64,000 bases of DNA from Malania oleifera (GCF_029873635.1 NC_080418.1:10492062-10556061), one strand, 5' to 3'. Counted from the first letter of the stretch, positions 22,061 through 35,390 are shown. Translations and numbers: made by a program. The notes: generated from the letters alone by a model not told the origin.

Positions 22061-22219
22061 GCGAAGTGTCAGCATCGGCTTGATAAGACCAATTCATCCA
22101 AACATTGACTCGAAAAAACTAACCCAGCCGAACTCCCTGTGTCATCGGCTCGGCACAACACAACCTGGCTCAGTGGAGTTGAACAGAATTCCAACAAGCT
22201 CAGACTAGTCAACCTTAAA

Positions 22220-24582
22220 AAAAAAATAAAAAAAGAGATAGAACACTAGTTCGAAATTTCTCTAACCGGATTGGCCAACCTCGGTTAGATCCAGCCTTCA
22301 GGCCACACAACCCTATTCATGGGGGGAAGCATGGCGTGGAGATATATCCTTAGGGCAGCCATGAGTTACAAACACTGATGTATTGGTTATTGAGGATACT
22401 CATGAGCTAGATGTGAAATGAAATGAAATGGAAATGGTAATGGTAATGAAATGAAATGAAATGAAATAAAAATGAAAATGGAAAGGTGAATGAAATAGTG
22501 TAAGTAAATAATATAAATCATTAAGTATGCTAAAGTCGGATTTTAACGCAGGAAATTTGCATGTGGCTCTTTCTCTCTCTAGGTTTTCGTCCCCTTCACC
22601 TTCTCTCCTCGATTCTGGTCCCGTTCTTCGTTGGATTGACGATCCAAAGCCACCATGTCACTCCTGGGAAGATTCTCTTCAAATATGTTGGAGTAATCCG
22701 TAGGTTAGGCCAACTTGGGAACCATCCCAAAACCAGGGTGAGTGGATTATTTGAGCATTTTAAGTATTACTCAATTCATTTGAAGTCAGATTCTGCATTA
22801 TACGCGAAAATACTGGGGTTTTGTGAAGTAAAATTAAGATATTATATTTTTGGGAATAAGGTGTTTTGGGACCCTGTGGACAAGGGTTGAGGACCACAGT
22901 GAGTGGTATTTCAGGAACTCAGGTAAAATGATATATGGATTATTGTTTAGGATTTGTGCATGTGTGGATTTGGGGTGTATGAATATGATAATTATTTAGG
23001 TTAATTCAGTTGTTTGATTTGGAAAATGTACATGTGTTATCTCAGGATGTTGAAATTATGAATGTCGCACACGTGGGATTACAAATAATAGTTAGTGCTC
23101 AGATAGTCGGGTAAGGGAAATATGCTATATTAGGAATTTTAGAATGATAGTCAGTAGAAATTATATGTTTTACCAGATTATTACTATTCAGATTATAATA
23201 TATTTGTATATCAGAAAATACAGATTTTAGAACAAGTGAATTTATTTATTTAAATTGTGTGGCATGAGTTTATAGCAAACTAGTACAGTATTTATATAGT
23301 TTACAAATACCATGTTTTACAATGTATTAGGCAGAAAATATCATGGAATAAATATAAATTTTATAAAATGATGATTTTCAGTATACATACAGATAGAAAT
23401 TTTACAGAATATTCAAAATACCATAATTTATCTATTTTCCATGATACCATGATTTACAGTACATGTATAGAAGCATATATTTACAGCATATTCAGAATAC
23501 CATGATCTTAGTCAGATAATTAGATATACAGACATTAAATGTTCATCCAGTTATTCAAATTAGCAGATCAGTTTACAATGTTTTAGTTATTATAAAATCA
23601 TGGTAAAACAGTAATATAAATATATAAATTACATATGTATATAGCATTAGACCCCGATGGACCAGATTCAATCAACAAAGCACGGTAGCGTAGCTATATT
23701 CAGTTCAGAGTGCAACCACATTACTCAGATAGTATGTGGCATTCAGCAGTTGATCGTGCCTATATTGTAGACAAGGTCCCCTTCATATAAGGGTTGAGGA
23801 GGCCGATCTGACTTTCGGAGTTCAATCGACTTACCCTGATCAGTCAGCCAAGATAGGTCCCGCCTTTGAGCCGCACAACCCTGTCATGAGGGGTTAAATC
23901 ATGACTTTTAGTTATCCATCCAGGGAAATTTTCTTAGTTATTATATGTTTGTATATCTAAGTTTACAGAAACCATAGATATACCTATGGATATTAGAAGT
24001 ATTATGTTTAGAAAATCCAGAAAAAATCAGTTTATGTTAAGCAACATAGGTTTGAGCTATACTGTAATATTTACACATGTCTTCTTAGACTCAGTTATTT
24101 ATGGTATTTCTATATCTGATTTTACAATTATGTAAACTCACCTGTCACACACTAGTAATAGCATATTTCGTCTTACTGAGCGTTGTCTCATTCCAGTGAT
24201 TTAATATTTTTCAAGTGATCCAACTAGGCGAGCAAATCAGGCTCGTAGATAGAGGGGACTTTTGTACTGCCCTATCTGTAGGGTGAGTATTTTTGGGAAG
24301 TCAATTTGAGTTGTCCCTAGGTTCAATTGAGGGTGTTTTTGGAATGGTTGTGTATGTATATTTTGGAAAATATTTTGACACTCTAGTATTGTATATATTG
24401 CCATGGTTGTATGTATTCTACTTTCCGCTGTTTAGGTGGTTTATTGCATCTCAGATTCCACAGGTCCTATCTGATCTGTGATGTTGGTTTGTTTTATATT
24501 AAAAGATATCAGAGCAGTAGAAATTTTACATTTAATTTATGTTAAAAAAAAAAAAAGGGGCAAGAAAAATCATGTCATTACA
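22220..24582 (+). mobile_element. Gypsy LTR remnant, degenerate
   Basis: Segments match the downstream part of the gypsy LTRs. The block at 22540-22740 (CTTTCTCTCTCT, GATTGACGATCCAAAGCCACCA and AAGATTCTC) aligns with 14290-14400. The block at 23835-23910 (GGTCCCGCCTTTGAGCCGCACAACCC) aligns with 27575-27640, and it ends GTCATTACA at 24582. A second, weaker copy of the GCC(A/G)CACAACCC block lies at about 22270-22330, suggesting rearrangement. A TG start, TATA box and GTCGAC palindromes were not found. Its left edge is uncertain. Confidence 0.6.
22413..22492 (+). repeat. GAAAT pentanucleotide microsatellite
   Basis: Imperfect repeats of GAAAT with AATGG variants, within the LTR remnant. Confidence 0.8.
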
Positions 24583-24987
24583 ATAGGGGTGTTTGGATAG
24601 GCTTGTGTAGGTGATGGAAAGAAGATAGGAGCATATGGACCTTTTCCTTTTATGTATGATTCTTTTTATATTTTGTGCATCGGGCTGCCTTTATATATAT
24701 ATATTTGCATTTTAAAGTGCATTCTTATTTAAAATGAAAGTGATGTGAAATGTTAAAAATGCACCACCCCTAATTGCGAGGGAATTATGATTTTGCTATC
24801 TCATGAGAAAGGAGGTGAGGGATTGATGGCAAAAATTTGAAGAGAGCAAAATCCTTGAGTATGTCACCAAAAGGAAAGACAAATTTCGAAATTTCTCCTC
24901 TTTTAAAATTTTTTTTAAGAACAAGGCTAAAATTTTACCAAAAAAACACAACAAAATCAATTTTTCAAATCAAAAAGGAGACCCACA
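24583..24987. other. Unassigned stretch, probably 3' end of a retroelement
   Basis: No coding frame or recognised motif is present. It is AT-rich and ends in CAAAAAGGAGACCCACA before the LTR start at 24988. AAAAAGGAGA could be that element's polypurine tract. Confidence 0.35.
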
Positions 24988-26066
24988 TGTAGACACCCAT
25001 TTTGTCCTGGGGCCAAATATAACAAAAGGAATTTCTTTTATTATTTTTATTACACTATGTATACATTTACAGCAAAAAAAAAAGATACAATAAAAAAAGT
25101 ACAAAAAAAAATTGAAATACAAATAAAAAAAATGGAAATAAATGCAAGTGTCTTGGAACTTTGATGGCTCTTGCACACCTGCAAGTCTGTACAAGGAATA
25201 AAAAAGGGAGGTTAAAATTGAATAGGCATGTGAGGAAACTGCAGTTAATATATTGGTTAGGGGTTTAAAATTAAATGCATCCCTCAACTTATAAATTGAG
25301 GCTCAATGAAAGAAAAAGGGGAGGAATCATCAAGGAGGAGATAGCAATATAGTCAGAGAGATACGGATATAGAGATAAAAAGGAGAAAGAAAAAAAAATC
25401 AGAGAGATTATCAGGGGGTAAGAGCAATATAGTCGAAAAGATAGTATCAGAGAATATCATAGATAATATCAGGAAAAAAAAAAAAACGGAGCATTCCACA
25501 AGCACAAGAACATCATACAAAGGGAAATCAGAATTCATTTTAAAGATTGAAGGAATACAAGACAACAGGTAGGTGTCATGTCCCTATGATTTAAAAAAGG
25601 GCAATGAGGTATTTTATACCTCACCTGCATTAGCTCTGAGGGAGGTTTTATCTAACAAGATCCCCTCGTTTGGAGGTCTTATTCGCACTAAGATTTTTAA
25701 TCTCCTTTTAATTTTGTTCATTTATTTAGATATTTGTTTATTTATGTATTTATTTTAAAAGAAGTTAATTAAAGAATATTCAATTTTTGGATAATTCATA
25801 ATTAATTAGGTACTATTCATTGAACAGGTGTCTAGGGAGTGTTGATATCTTCTCCTCGCATAACTGAACTCTTGATCTCGATTCTGGTAAAAGTATATCG
25901 AGATTACTGGCTCCTTGGCCTAAGTTTTGTCTAGTGACCAATCAAATGAGTAGTAATTAAGTGTTCTAACCGCACCAAGAAAAAAAATAGGATAGTGGTG
26001 ACTCCATCAAATTTTCAATATTATTATCACCTTGCCTTCCCAGGACCCTTCTCTGGGACGTCACGA
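24988..26066 (+). repeat. LTR of a third, unclassified LTR retrotransposon
   Basis: The segment starts TGTAGACACCCATTTTGTCC and is followed, at 26072, by TGGCGACTCTGCTAAGGA. Both phrases are typical of plant gypsy-type LTR starts and primer binding sites in my experience. The exact 3' end (26063-26071) is unclear. The middle (25290-25570) is A-rich and low complexity. No protein-coding gene is present. Confidence 0.5.
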
Positions 26067-26071
26067 AAGTT

Positions 26072-26191
26072 TGGCGACTCTGCTAAGGATTTTAGAGAGT
26101 CGAGGCATTAATTAGTTAGGAATTATCCCAAATATGAATTTAATAGGTCTTTTAATTACTCCCTGATATTTTGTGAATATTTAACTGTATA
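26072..26191 (+). other. Primer binding site and leader of the third element
   Basis: TGGCGACTCTGCTAAGGA just after the LTR is a probable tRNA primer binding site; I did not identify the tRNA. The leader is cut at 26191 by element C and appears to resume at 37177. Confidence 0.4.
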
Positions 26192-26259
26192 TGTAGTGAC
26201 CCAAAGAAATTATAATAGTTAAATAATAAAATAAGGGAGAAAGGGAAAAAGAAAATAGG

Positions 26260-26409
26260 GCTTCGTTGACGAATTCAGGAGGTTCGTCGACGAGAAAGTA
26301 CCGAGAGGATATTTTGGGCATTTCTAAATTTTGTTGACGAAGGTAGAGTTCGTCGACAAATTGTCTTCTTGACCTCGTCGATCAGGTGACGTGGCTCGTC
26401 GACGAAGGC
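26260..26409. repeat. TTCGTCGACGAA palindrome array, gypsy C 5' LTR
   Basis: Six copies or variants occur within 150 bp, immediately upstream of the TATA-like site. The 3' LTR copy is at 35097-35288. Confidence 0.8.
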
Positions 26410-26866
26410 CAGTGTATAAGTAGCCCTAAACGCGATTTTTCAACTACTTTTTGACTGCAAGAATTCTCTCTCTCTCTCTCCTTTTGGTTTTCCCTCCTCT
26501 CTAAGATTTCAGGCCAAACTTTTGTCGATTCGATGATCTGAAGTCACCACGACACTCTTGAGGAAGTTCTCTGCAAATCTACTAGCGTGGATCGTTGGTG
26601 GGGCTAGTTCGAAATCCATCCCAGATCCAGGGTAAGGCTTTCTACTCAGTATTTAACTTTCCGACAATTGTAGAAAGCGTAGTACACATAAAATACTGAA
26701 GTTTAGTTCTAGAAAATATCATTTTCAGGGTGTTGAACAGGGAACCCTGTGGGTGCAGGACTGTTTATCTTAAGGGTTTTTCAGGAATCAGGTAAGGAGA
26801 TAAACTAAACTAATTGTTTATGAAAATTATAAGTATGATTTTATAGCATTTGATTTTAGAAAGATA

Positions 26867-26933
<67 letters not shown>

Positions 26934-27071
26934 TATGTTGGGAAATAGTACTAAAAATAATGATATGTTCTGAATATACGTAATACCTATTTTGTGTGGC
27001 ATGAGTAGAATTTACGATGAATAACTGTTTTCCGAGAACATGATAATGATATGGATTTTTATAATGAAAAA

Positions 27072-27225
27072 CCAATGTACGGGCAAAGAGTTTTATATTA
27101 TTTGCTGGCGTATGGGCCGAGCTATGGATATGTTTTGTCGACATACGGACCGAGCTATGAATATGTTTTGCTAGCGTATGAGTCAAACTATGGATATGAT
27201 TTGCCGGCATATGGGCTGAACTACG
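27072..27225 (+). repeat. 33-bp minisatellite in gypsy C 5' LTR
   Basis: Units begin at 27072 (degenerate), 27105, 27138 and 27171, with a partial unit at 27204. They have the form CTGGCGTATGGGCCGAGC plus ATGGATATGTTTTG-like sequence. The length is 11 codons, so a repetitive frame (L-P-A-Y-G-P-S-Y-G-Y-V) stays open. The 3' LTR has one more unit. Confidence 0.8.
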
Positions 27226-27618
27226 TTAAAATATGAAATGCCAGCGTACGAACCGATGTTTTCATGATGTATATACATATACAAAATGATGTGGTGTTAT
27301 TAACTTGACAAATATTAGTATGAAATATCCATGTATCACGGTTTGATTATATGCGGGTTATTAGAACCTGGTTGGCTTGGTTTAGGCTAACACTTGCACG
27401 GTACCGATGTTATATGTTTATGATCATCATGATATTGTGTTTACGCTGTCGTACGAGACGGCGTGAGGATGAATAGTCGATGTGGTTTATAAGAAGTGTG
27501 GATGCCCCTGGTGTACGGACTAGGTCTGGCAGACCCATCGGACTTACAAACTGTATTTTTGACTTGGTAGTGGTCGGCCAACCATTGTCAGGTCCCGCCT
27601 TCGAGCCACACAATCCAT

Positions 27619-27639
27619 TCATGTAGGAGTAATACATGA
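27619..27639 (+). promoter_or_regulatory. Conserved hairpin in gypsy LTR
   Basis: TCATGTA, a 7-nt loop and TACATGA form a 7-bp stem. They lie directly after the conserved GGTCCCGCCTTCGAGCCACA block. Equivalents are at 36539-36559, 23891-23914 and 29519-29540 (minus strand). Confidence 0.5.
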
Positions 27640-28275
27640 CAACAGTCAGCTAACCTACCAGGGTTATTTTCGTATTATTATTATATGAGATGGATTATGC
27701 TATGAAAATTCGGTGTTCTGCCATGTAATGATTGTCTGCCATGTTATGATTGTACATGTTTTTCCCAAAAATGAAACAGACATATTTACTAGATATTCTA
27801 TATATGCTTTTACGTATAACACGGATAAACTCATGTTGCCACACACTAGTATTAGTTTATTCCTTTTACTGAGAGGTATCTCACCCCAAATTATATTATC
27901 ATTTCAAGAGCCCCTGATAGGAGAGCGAATAAAGTGCCGCTGAAATAGATACAGCTCAGCTGCCCTTTTAAAGGGTAAGTACTTTGATAAGGTTAGATGG
28001 ATTTTTTTTTAGAAGTGACCCTAGGTCTCTTTTGGGTTGTGTATATATAAATACAATGGTTGTAGTAACTTTGGTATTGTGATGAGTGATGTTGGGTATA
28101 TGGTATTATATGATGTGTATGATTTTATGTTTCCTGCTGCTTAGGCTTTCATACAGTACTTCTGATGTATCCCTGGTACCTACGGGTTCAGGTTGATTAT
28201 GATCTTCTTGGGTTTGTTATAATGGTTATATTATATGTAAAAAAAAATGTGGAAATTAAGCTGGTCGTTACAGAT

Positions 28276-28293
28276 TGGTATCAAAGCCTAGGT
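28276..28293 (+). other. Primer binding site of gypsy C
   Basis: TGGTATCAAAGCCTAGG near the 5' LTR end resembles the tRNA-iMet primer site TGGTATCAGAGC, with one mismatch in its first 12 bases. This marks the start of minus-strand synthesis and confirms the LTR boundary. Confidence 0.75.
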
Positions 28294-28576
28294 TGTTAGG
28301 TTTTGTAGACTTTAGAGTGCAGTGGAAATGATACCAAAGTATAGGAAAATGATTTAAGGCTTTGTTCTACAGACTAGAGGCAAGACTTCTATGGTGGCTT
28401 CTGTGCTTTTCTTGGGGTGACGATTTTAAGAAAACCATAGTAAACTATTATCGAGTTGTGTTCCTAGAATATAGTACTGGGGTTAGAAATAAGTGAAGAA
28501 TGTTAAGATAAGAGGCTAGGTTAAGTGGGTAAATTATAAGAATAGGATTTCTGACTTACGTTTATTGTCTTTCAGG

Positions 28577-31570
28577 ATGGATCTAGGAGGAGGTAGTGCC
28601 TATGCGAGTGGCAGTGATGGGGCAGAGCCTTCGAGTGCAGACGGGACTGACTCTGATGCAGTACTACATAGCATGGCTCAACAAGTTATAGCTGAGATCG
28701 CTAGGAGCTCTAGGGAGCACGATGGTCCGTCGGCAGGTCGTGGATGCACTATAGAAAAGTTTACGAAGATGAATCCTCTAGCATTTTCAGGAGGAGTCAA
28801 TCCTGTAGCCACTGAAAATTGGATGTAGGAGATTAAGAAAGTCTTGACAGTGCTACAGCGTACGGAGGAACAGAGGGTCCTTTTCACGACTTATAAACTA
28901 ACAGGGGATGTAACGACCTACTTAATAAATTAATTTTTGATTTTTTTTTTTTCAAATGGCAAATAACATACTCTGATACCATGATATTAACCTAAGCAGC
29001 AGGAAGTAGAATCATACAAACATAACCATTATATACAGTACAAAACCAATACCAGAGTACTACTGTGTGTCCCAAAATATACACATATAACTGTTTTTCA
29101 AAAATTCCCTCAACTATACTGGGATATACAAAAACGCTCCCAAAAATGATACTCACTCTCTGACAAGGCACTACAGACGCCCTTTTATTTGCGAGCCTGA
29201 TCTGCTCGCCTACCTGCATCACCTGAAAAATATTTCAACACTGGGATGAGCCAACGCTCGGTAAGAAGAAATATGCTATTACTAGTGTGTGGCAAATGAG
29301 CTACTATATATCATGAAATCTATTTCATATAAACATGAATAACTGAGTACAAAAGTACAGCACAAATAATAAAGTACACCACCCCTTTTCCCTATTGCTT
29401 GACATATCAGTATTATGGCTATAATTCAAAATACTTCTAGTGTATATAGTAGGATCCCCGTTTCTGTAAATCAATACATAAGTAATAGTAACTGAAAGTG
29501 TTTTCTGTGGCTATCTGTGTCATGACATGCCCCTCATGACGAGGTTATGCGGCCTGTAGGCTGGATTTACCCTGGCTGGCCAACCAGGAATAAATCACTC
29601 AACTCCGTCAGTCGACCTGCCCACCTCAACCCATATCTGGATGGGGAGCCTAACCTCTTCAAAGGCCTAGGTGGTCGACCATACCACGTATTACATGAAT
29701 AGGTGGTTGCACTCATAAAGTAACATAGTATCTGTAGCAACGGTACCGTGCTCTGTAGCTACAAGTCCAACAAGGTCTGATATCATATAATATATTTCTA
29801 TACATATCTATCTGTTTTACCATGATTCTGAAGTAATCATAATAACCATGATACTGCATAACGTACTGAAATCTGAATAATCATAACATGGAACTGCATA
29901 TTCATAATACTAGAATTCGTATAATCATGGTACTGAGATTCGTATAATCATGGTACTAAAATCTGTAAAATCATGGTACTAAAGTTCACATAATCATAGT
30001 ACTTAAATCCATAAAATCTTGATACTGAAATTCATAAAAATCATAAAACTACAATTCGTAAAACATATCCCTGTACTACATACATGTTCACAAGCCATAC
30101 CATAGTTTACTACATAATTCTCGTAAATAAATACACTGTATAATATTTAGAAATTTCTTAGCATAGCATATTTCTCTTACCTTAACTCTAAGAAGCCCCT
30201 ACTGTACTCTAGCCCGATACCCGCAGGGCCTCCTATACAACACCCTGAAAATGATATTTGCCAAAACTAAACATCAATATTTTTCTGCCTACATTATTTC
30301 CTATAACTGTTAGGAAGTCAAAAAATTGGATAAAAGTCTTTACCCTAAATTTGGGATGAAATCCAACTTCGATTTCCTGATGATCCGCTCCGGCAGTCTT
30401 GCAGAGAACTTCGCCAGGAGCATCGTAGTAGCTTCGGATTGTCGATCCGGCGACTGGTGGGGCCAGAAATGAAGAGAGAAGGGAGAGAGAGAGTCGTAGG
30501 AGAGAGAGAGGTGCGGTGAAAATGAGAAATATCCCGATTTTTAGCTATTTATAAGACCAGATTCATCGACGAGCCACGTCACTTCGTCGACGAATTCTTA
30601 GTAATTTAGTCGACGAAACCCTGTATTCGTCAATGAAATTCAGAGAAGCCTAAACCGTCTCTCAGTATTTTCTCGTCGACAAAGCCCTGTGTTCGTTGAC
30701 AAAATTCTGAACACCTTTGTTGACGAAACCCTGTGTTCGTCGACGAAACCTGGCAAATTTCTGAAATTTTGATTATTTAATATTATCTCCAAAATGCAAT
30801 GTCGTCGACGAACGCAAAGTCTACGGCCTCCTTCTATTTCTGTATCTATTTTCTCTCCCTCTTATTATTACTAAAATGCTATTATTCTTCGGGTCACTAC
30901 AAGGGAGGCCAAAAGGTGGTGGACTGCTGTGAGACTTCTAAAGCGGTAAAGGACGACGCTGATAGCCATGACTTGGGATCGGTTTAAAGAATTGTTCTTC
31001 GATAGATATTTTCCAGCTACTATTAGGGAGGCTAAAGTGGAAAAGTTCCTAAGTCTGAAGTAGGGACGATTATCAATACAGCAGTATGCGGCGCGTTTTA
31101 TTGAGCTATCTCACTTCATTCCGTATATTGTCCCTAATGAGGTAAAGAAGGCGAGACAGTTTGAAAAAGGTTTGAAGCAAGACATATTCAAGCAGGTAGT
31201 AATGCTACGGATCCAGGATTTTGCTGAGTTAGTCGATAAAGCAGCCTTGGCAGAGGTTGGTGAGCGTCTAGATGTAGAGTAGCATGGACAGAGGAAAAGA
31301 TCTGCATCTTCGGGCTACCATTAGGATCCAAGACAGAATCAGTGGAGGAGAGGAAACCATGGCAGAGGACGGAGGTGTGAGACTAGAGGACGCGAGGTTC
31401 AGGCAGTGCAGGGTCCTCCTGTCTATCAAACTTGTGGGAGGAGACACTAGGGAGAGTGTCGAGTAGGTGGAGTTGTCTGCTATCGCTGCGATAGACAGGG
31501 ACATATGGTGCGAGACTGCCCTAGACCACCAGATGCAACTCCCGCTCCCAGACCATACCAGGGAGGTTAT
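28577..31570 (+). pseudogene. Gypsy C gag, split by a solo LTR
   Basis: ATG 28577 opens a frame with an acidic Gly/Ser N-terminus and [16 protein letters not shown] follows at 28827-28829. The frame is interrupted at 28909 and resumes at 30902 with a retrotransposon gag core (WDRFKELFFDRYFP and QYAARFIELS regions). The CCHC zinc knuckle CYRCDRQGHMVRDC is complete at 31478-31519. Further TAG stops at 31061, 31280 and 31322 stand where the reading expects Gln. Gag would package the element RNA; this copy is dead. Confidence 0.82.
28909..30901 (-). mobile_element. Solo gypsy LTR, antisense, in gag of element C
   Basis: Read on the minus strand it starts TGTAGTGACCCG (30901) and ends CGTTACA (28909), like the element C LTRs. 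It has TTCGTCGACGAA palindromes (30565-30815), a TATAAATA (complement of 30546-30553) and the conserved gypsy hairpin (29519-29540). Flanking GGGGA (28904-28908) and AGGGA (30902-30906) agree at four of five bases, so a target duplication is likely. No internal sequence remains, so recombination between two LTRs is inferred. Confidence 0.85.
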
Positions 31571-31600
31571 TAAGCGCCACGTGGGAGCCAGCAAAGAAAT

Positions 31601-34600
31601 ATGGCTCCAACCAAAGTGTTCACTCTAACGACGGGTGATACTAATACAGTCGGTGACGTGGTGACAAGTATGGTTAGTGTGCTTTCTTTTAAAGTTATTG
31701 CATTGTCTGATTTAGGAGCCACACACTCATTTGTGCCTTTGGAGTGCACTAAACTATGTGGGGCAGAAACACAGTTGTTAGACACTGAGTTCTTAGTATC
31801 TACACCGACTGGGTCAGCAGTAAGGTGTAGTAGGGTGCTCAAGAATTGTTTAGTTGATATTAAAGGGAAAATCTTGTCTGCTGATTTAATAGTGCAGGAT
31901 ATGCATAAGTTTGATGCAATCTTAGGCATGGATTGGTTGGTAGCTAATTTTGCTTGTATAGATTGCTATTCACAAGAAGTGATATTTAGACCTCCAAGAA
32001 TAGCGGAATTCAGGTTTGTAGGGTTGTGAGTGATCCCCGCCTCAGCTAGTTTCAGTTATTCAGGCGAGGAGACTACTTTGAGTGGTTGTCAGGGGTTTGT
32101 GGCTGTTGTGAAGGAGATGTCAAAAAATGAATTGAAACTTGCTAGCACACCTATAGTAAAAGAGTTTACATTTTTTTTTCTAGATGAGTTACCAGGCTTG
32201 CCACCTAATCGTGAGGTAGATTTTCCTATTAATCTACTTCCAGGTACAGTACCGATTTCTAAAGTACTTTATCGTATGGCGCCAACAGAGTTGGCAGAAT
32301 TGAAGAATCAACTGCAAGATTTGCTGGATAAAGGATTTATACGGCCTAGTGTATCTCTGTGAGGAGCTCCAGTTCTATTTGTGAAGAAGAAAGACGGGTC
32401 TATGAGGATGTGTATAGATTATAGGGAGATTAATAAAGTAACAATCAAAAACAATTATCCTCTACCCCGTATAGATGATTTGTTTGACCAGCTCCAGGGT
32501 ACACGGGTGTATTCTAAAATTGACCTCAGATCAGGCTATCATTAGGTGAAAGTGAAAGGGGAAGACGTCTCAAAGACAGCCTTCAGGACCAAATATAGGC
32601 ATTATGAATTTCTTGTTACGCCGTTTGGTCTAACGAATGCTTCTGCGATATTTATGGATCTAATGAATAGATTTTTTTACCAATACTTAGACCAGTTCAT
32701 TGTTATTTTTATTGATGATGTACTGGTCTATTCGAAGAGTTAAAAAGAGCATGAGATGCACTTGAGATAGGTTCTACAGACGCTTAGGAAAAAAAAGTTG
32801 TATGCCAAGTTCAGTAAATGTAAATTTTGGCTTAAGAAAGTTGTGTCTTTTGGGCATGTCATTTCTGGAGATGGTATTTCTATGGATCCTAGTAAAGTTG
32901 AAGCAGTAGTGAATTGGGTTAGATCGAGGAACGTCCAGGAAATCAGGAGTTTCTTGGGGCTACCTGGGTATTACCGTCGTTTCATTGAGAGATTCTCAAC
33001 ATTATCAGGGCCTCTGACACGACTGACTAAGAAGAATATCATATTTGAGTGGGACGACAGCTATGAGCAGAGTTTTTAGGAATTGAAGCTGAGGGTAGTC
33101 ACAGCACCAATATTGATCATCCCGTCAGGGGGTGAGTGTTATGTTATTTACAGTGATGCGTCCTTGAAAGACTTGGTTGTGTATTGATGCAGCATGGCAG
33201 GGCAGTGGCGTATGCTTCCAGGAAGTTTAGAATATGAAAAGAACTACCCTACCTATGATCTTGAATTGGCTGCAGTAGTACATGCATTGAAGATTTGGAG
33301 ACATTACCTGTATGGCAAGCGATGTGAGATCTTTTCCGACCACAAAAGTTTAAAATACTTTTTCACTCTAAAAGAATTGAACATAAGGCAGAGAAGGTGG
33401 TTGGAGCTAATTAAGGATTTCGATTGTACCATCAGTTATCACCCAAGGAAAGCAAACATGGTAGTTGCAAATGACGGAGCTTTGTGGTTCCGTTCCAGAT
33501 TATGTGTTCCTGCCGATGCGGATATCAAAAGGACCATTCTAGAAGAGACTCACAGATCTTTATACATAGTTTATCTTGGTAGTATGAAAATGTATAGGGA
33601 AGTCGTACTAGTGGAGTGGTATAAAGAAAGAGATTGCCGAGTATATAGCTCAGTGTTTAACGTGACAACAGGTAAAAGCTGAGCACCAAAGGCCGACAGG
33701 GCAATTGCAGCCATTATTTATCCCAGAGTGGAAATGGGATCATATATCTATGGATTTTGTGTCAGGACTGCCGACGGCGTTGTACGGTCAAAATGTCATT
33801 TAGGTGATTGTTGACCGGTTGACTAAGACCGTCTATTTCTTACCAATCAAGATCAGCTACTCTCTCAGCCGTTTGGCGGAGATTTATATTCAAGAGATAG
33901 TCCGTTCTCATAGGGTGCCAGTATCTATTGTATCAAATCAAGATCCACGTTTCACGTCACGATTTTGGAGGAGCTTGTAGGAGGCTCTAAGGTCTTAGTT
34001 TTCTTTTAGCATGACATTCCATCCTCAGTCAAATGGACAGATTGAGAGGACGATATAAATATTAGAAGATATGCTTCGAGCATGCGTGCTAGATTTTGGG
34101 GGTAGTTGGACTCAATTTATGCCGTTGGTGGAATTTGTGTATAATAACAGTTATCAAACCAGCATTGGCATGGCACCATTCGAGGTGCTTTATGGTAGGA
34201 GATGTCGTTCTCCTTTATTTTGGGATAAAGTGGGTGAGCGGCGAGTTGTGGGACTAGAGCTTATTCAGCAAGCGCATGATAAGGTTCGGTTTATCAGAGA
34301 TAGAATCAGTGTAGCTCAGAGCCAACAGAAGAGTTATGCCGATAATTGTCGTAGGAAATTAGAATTTGATATTGGTGATCATGTATTTTTGAAGATAACT
34401 CCGTTAAAATGGGTTATGAGGTTTGGAAGGAAGGGTAAACTTAGCCCTACGTTCATCGGTCTATTTGAGATTTTAGAAAAAGTGGGACCGATTGCCTATA
34501 AGTTAGCTTTACCATCTGTGCTATCCAGAATGCACGACATATTCCACATCTCCATGTTGAGGAAATACGTCCCTCACCCTTCTCATATTATCAATTATGG

Positions 34601-34796
34601 TGAATTAGAACTCAATGATTCACTAGTGTATGAGGAAGTGTTAGTACAGATTCTGGATAGGAAAGTGTAGGAGTTACGTAACAAGAAGATTCCTTTGGTA
34701 AAAGTTTTGTGGAGGAATCATATAGTGGAAGAGGCTTCTTGGGAGTCTGAGGAGCAGATGAAGCAAAAGTATCTGCAATTATTTCAAGAAGCTTAA
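31601..34796 (+). pseudogene. Gypsy C pol (protease-RT-RNase H-integrase-chromodomain)
   Basis: The protease region opens at ATG 31601 and is open to about 32029, but its active site reads D-L-G-A-T rather than D-S-G-A-T. RT follows (about 32200-32745, FIDDVLVYS near 32711-32737), then RNase H (about 33120-33450). The integrase zinc region (about 33530-33720) and core (33740-34200) are broken. The integrase C-terminus with GRKGKLSP and the chromodomain tail with HIVEEASWESEEQ and LFQEA end near 34796. Stops include 32543 (TAG for CAG). A segment between RNase H and integrase seems missing near 33470 compared with element A. The domain set places it among chromoviruses. Confidence 0.85.
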
Positions 34797-35012
34797 GTAG
34801 TTAGGTAATATTTCTTTTGCAGGTATATGTAATAGTTAGTAAGTAGCATTTTAGTTTTAGGGGAATTTTCTTTTGTATATGTAATATCCCAAGACTCGGA
34901 ATGTAACCACAGTATTCTTCCGCCATAAGTGAGGGTAAGTAATAAAATAAGTAGACTGTTTTGTTTTAAGGGATGATGAATCACATGAATAGCAAATTTC
35001 GAGGATGAAATT

Positions 35013-35029
35013 TTATAAGGGGGGGAGAA
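35013..35029 (+). other. Polypurine tract of gypsy C
   Basis: TATAAGGGGGGGAGAA lies directly before the 3' LTR. It is the expected plus-strand primer site and fixes the LTR start. The first bases of this LTR read TC instead of TG. Confidence 0.75.
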
Positions 35030-35342
35030 TCTAGTGACCCAAAGAAATTATAATAGTTAAATAATAAAAGAAGGGGGAAATGGAAAAAGAAAACAAGGCC
35101 TCGTCGACGAATTCAGGGGGTTCATCGACAAGAGAGCATGAGGGGCTCGTCGACAAGGGAGCGTTTCGTTGATGAGAAAGTACCGGGATGATGTTTTGGG
35201 CATTTCTGAATTTCGTCGACGAGGGAAGAGTTCGTCAACAAATTGTCTTCTTGACCTCGTCGAGGAGGTGACGTGGCTCATCGACGAAGGCCAGTGTATA
35301 AGTAGCCCTAAACGTGATTTTTCAGCTAATTTTTTACCGCAG

Positions 35343-35390
<48 letters not shown>

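Larger units (their letters stand above)
26192..28272 (+). repeat. 5' LTR of gypsy C
   Basis: It starts TGTAGTGACCC and ends TCGTTACA, two bases before the PBS. It contains the GTCGAC palindrome array (26260-26409), TATAAGTA (26415-26422), a CT-rich leader, a (TA)n(TG)n run at about 26868-26931, a 33-bp minisatellite (27072-27225) and a 7-7-7 hairpin at 27619-27639. It is 2081 bp long. Confidence 0.88.
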
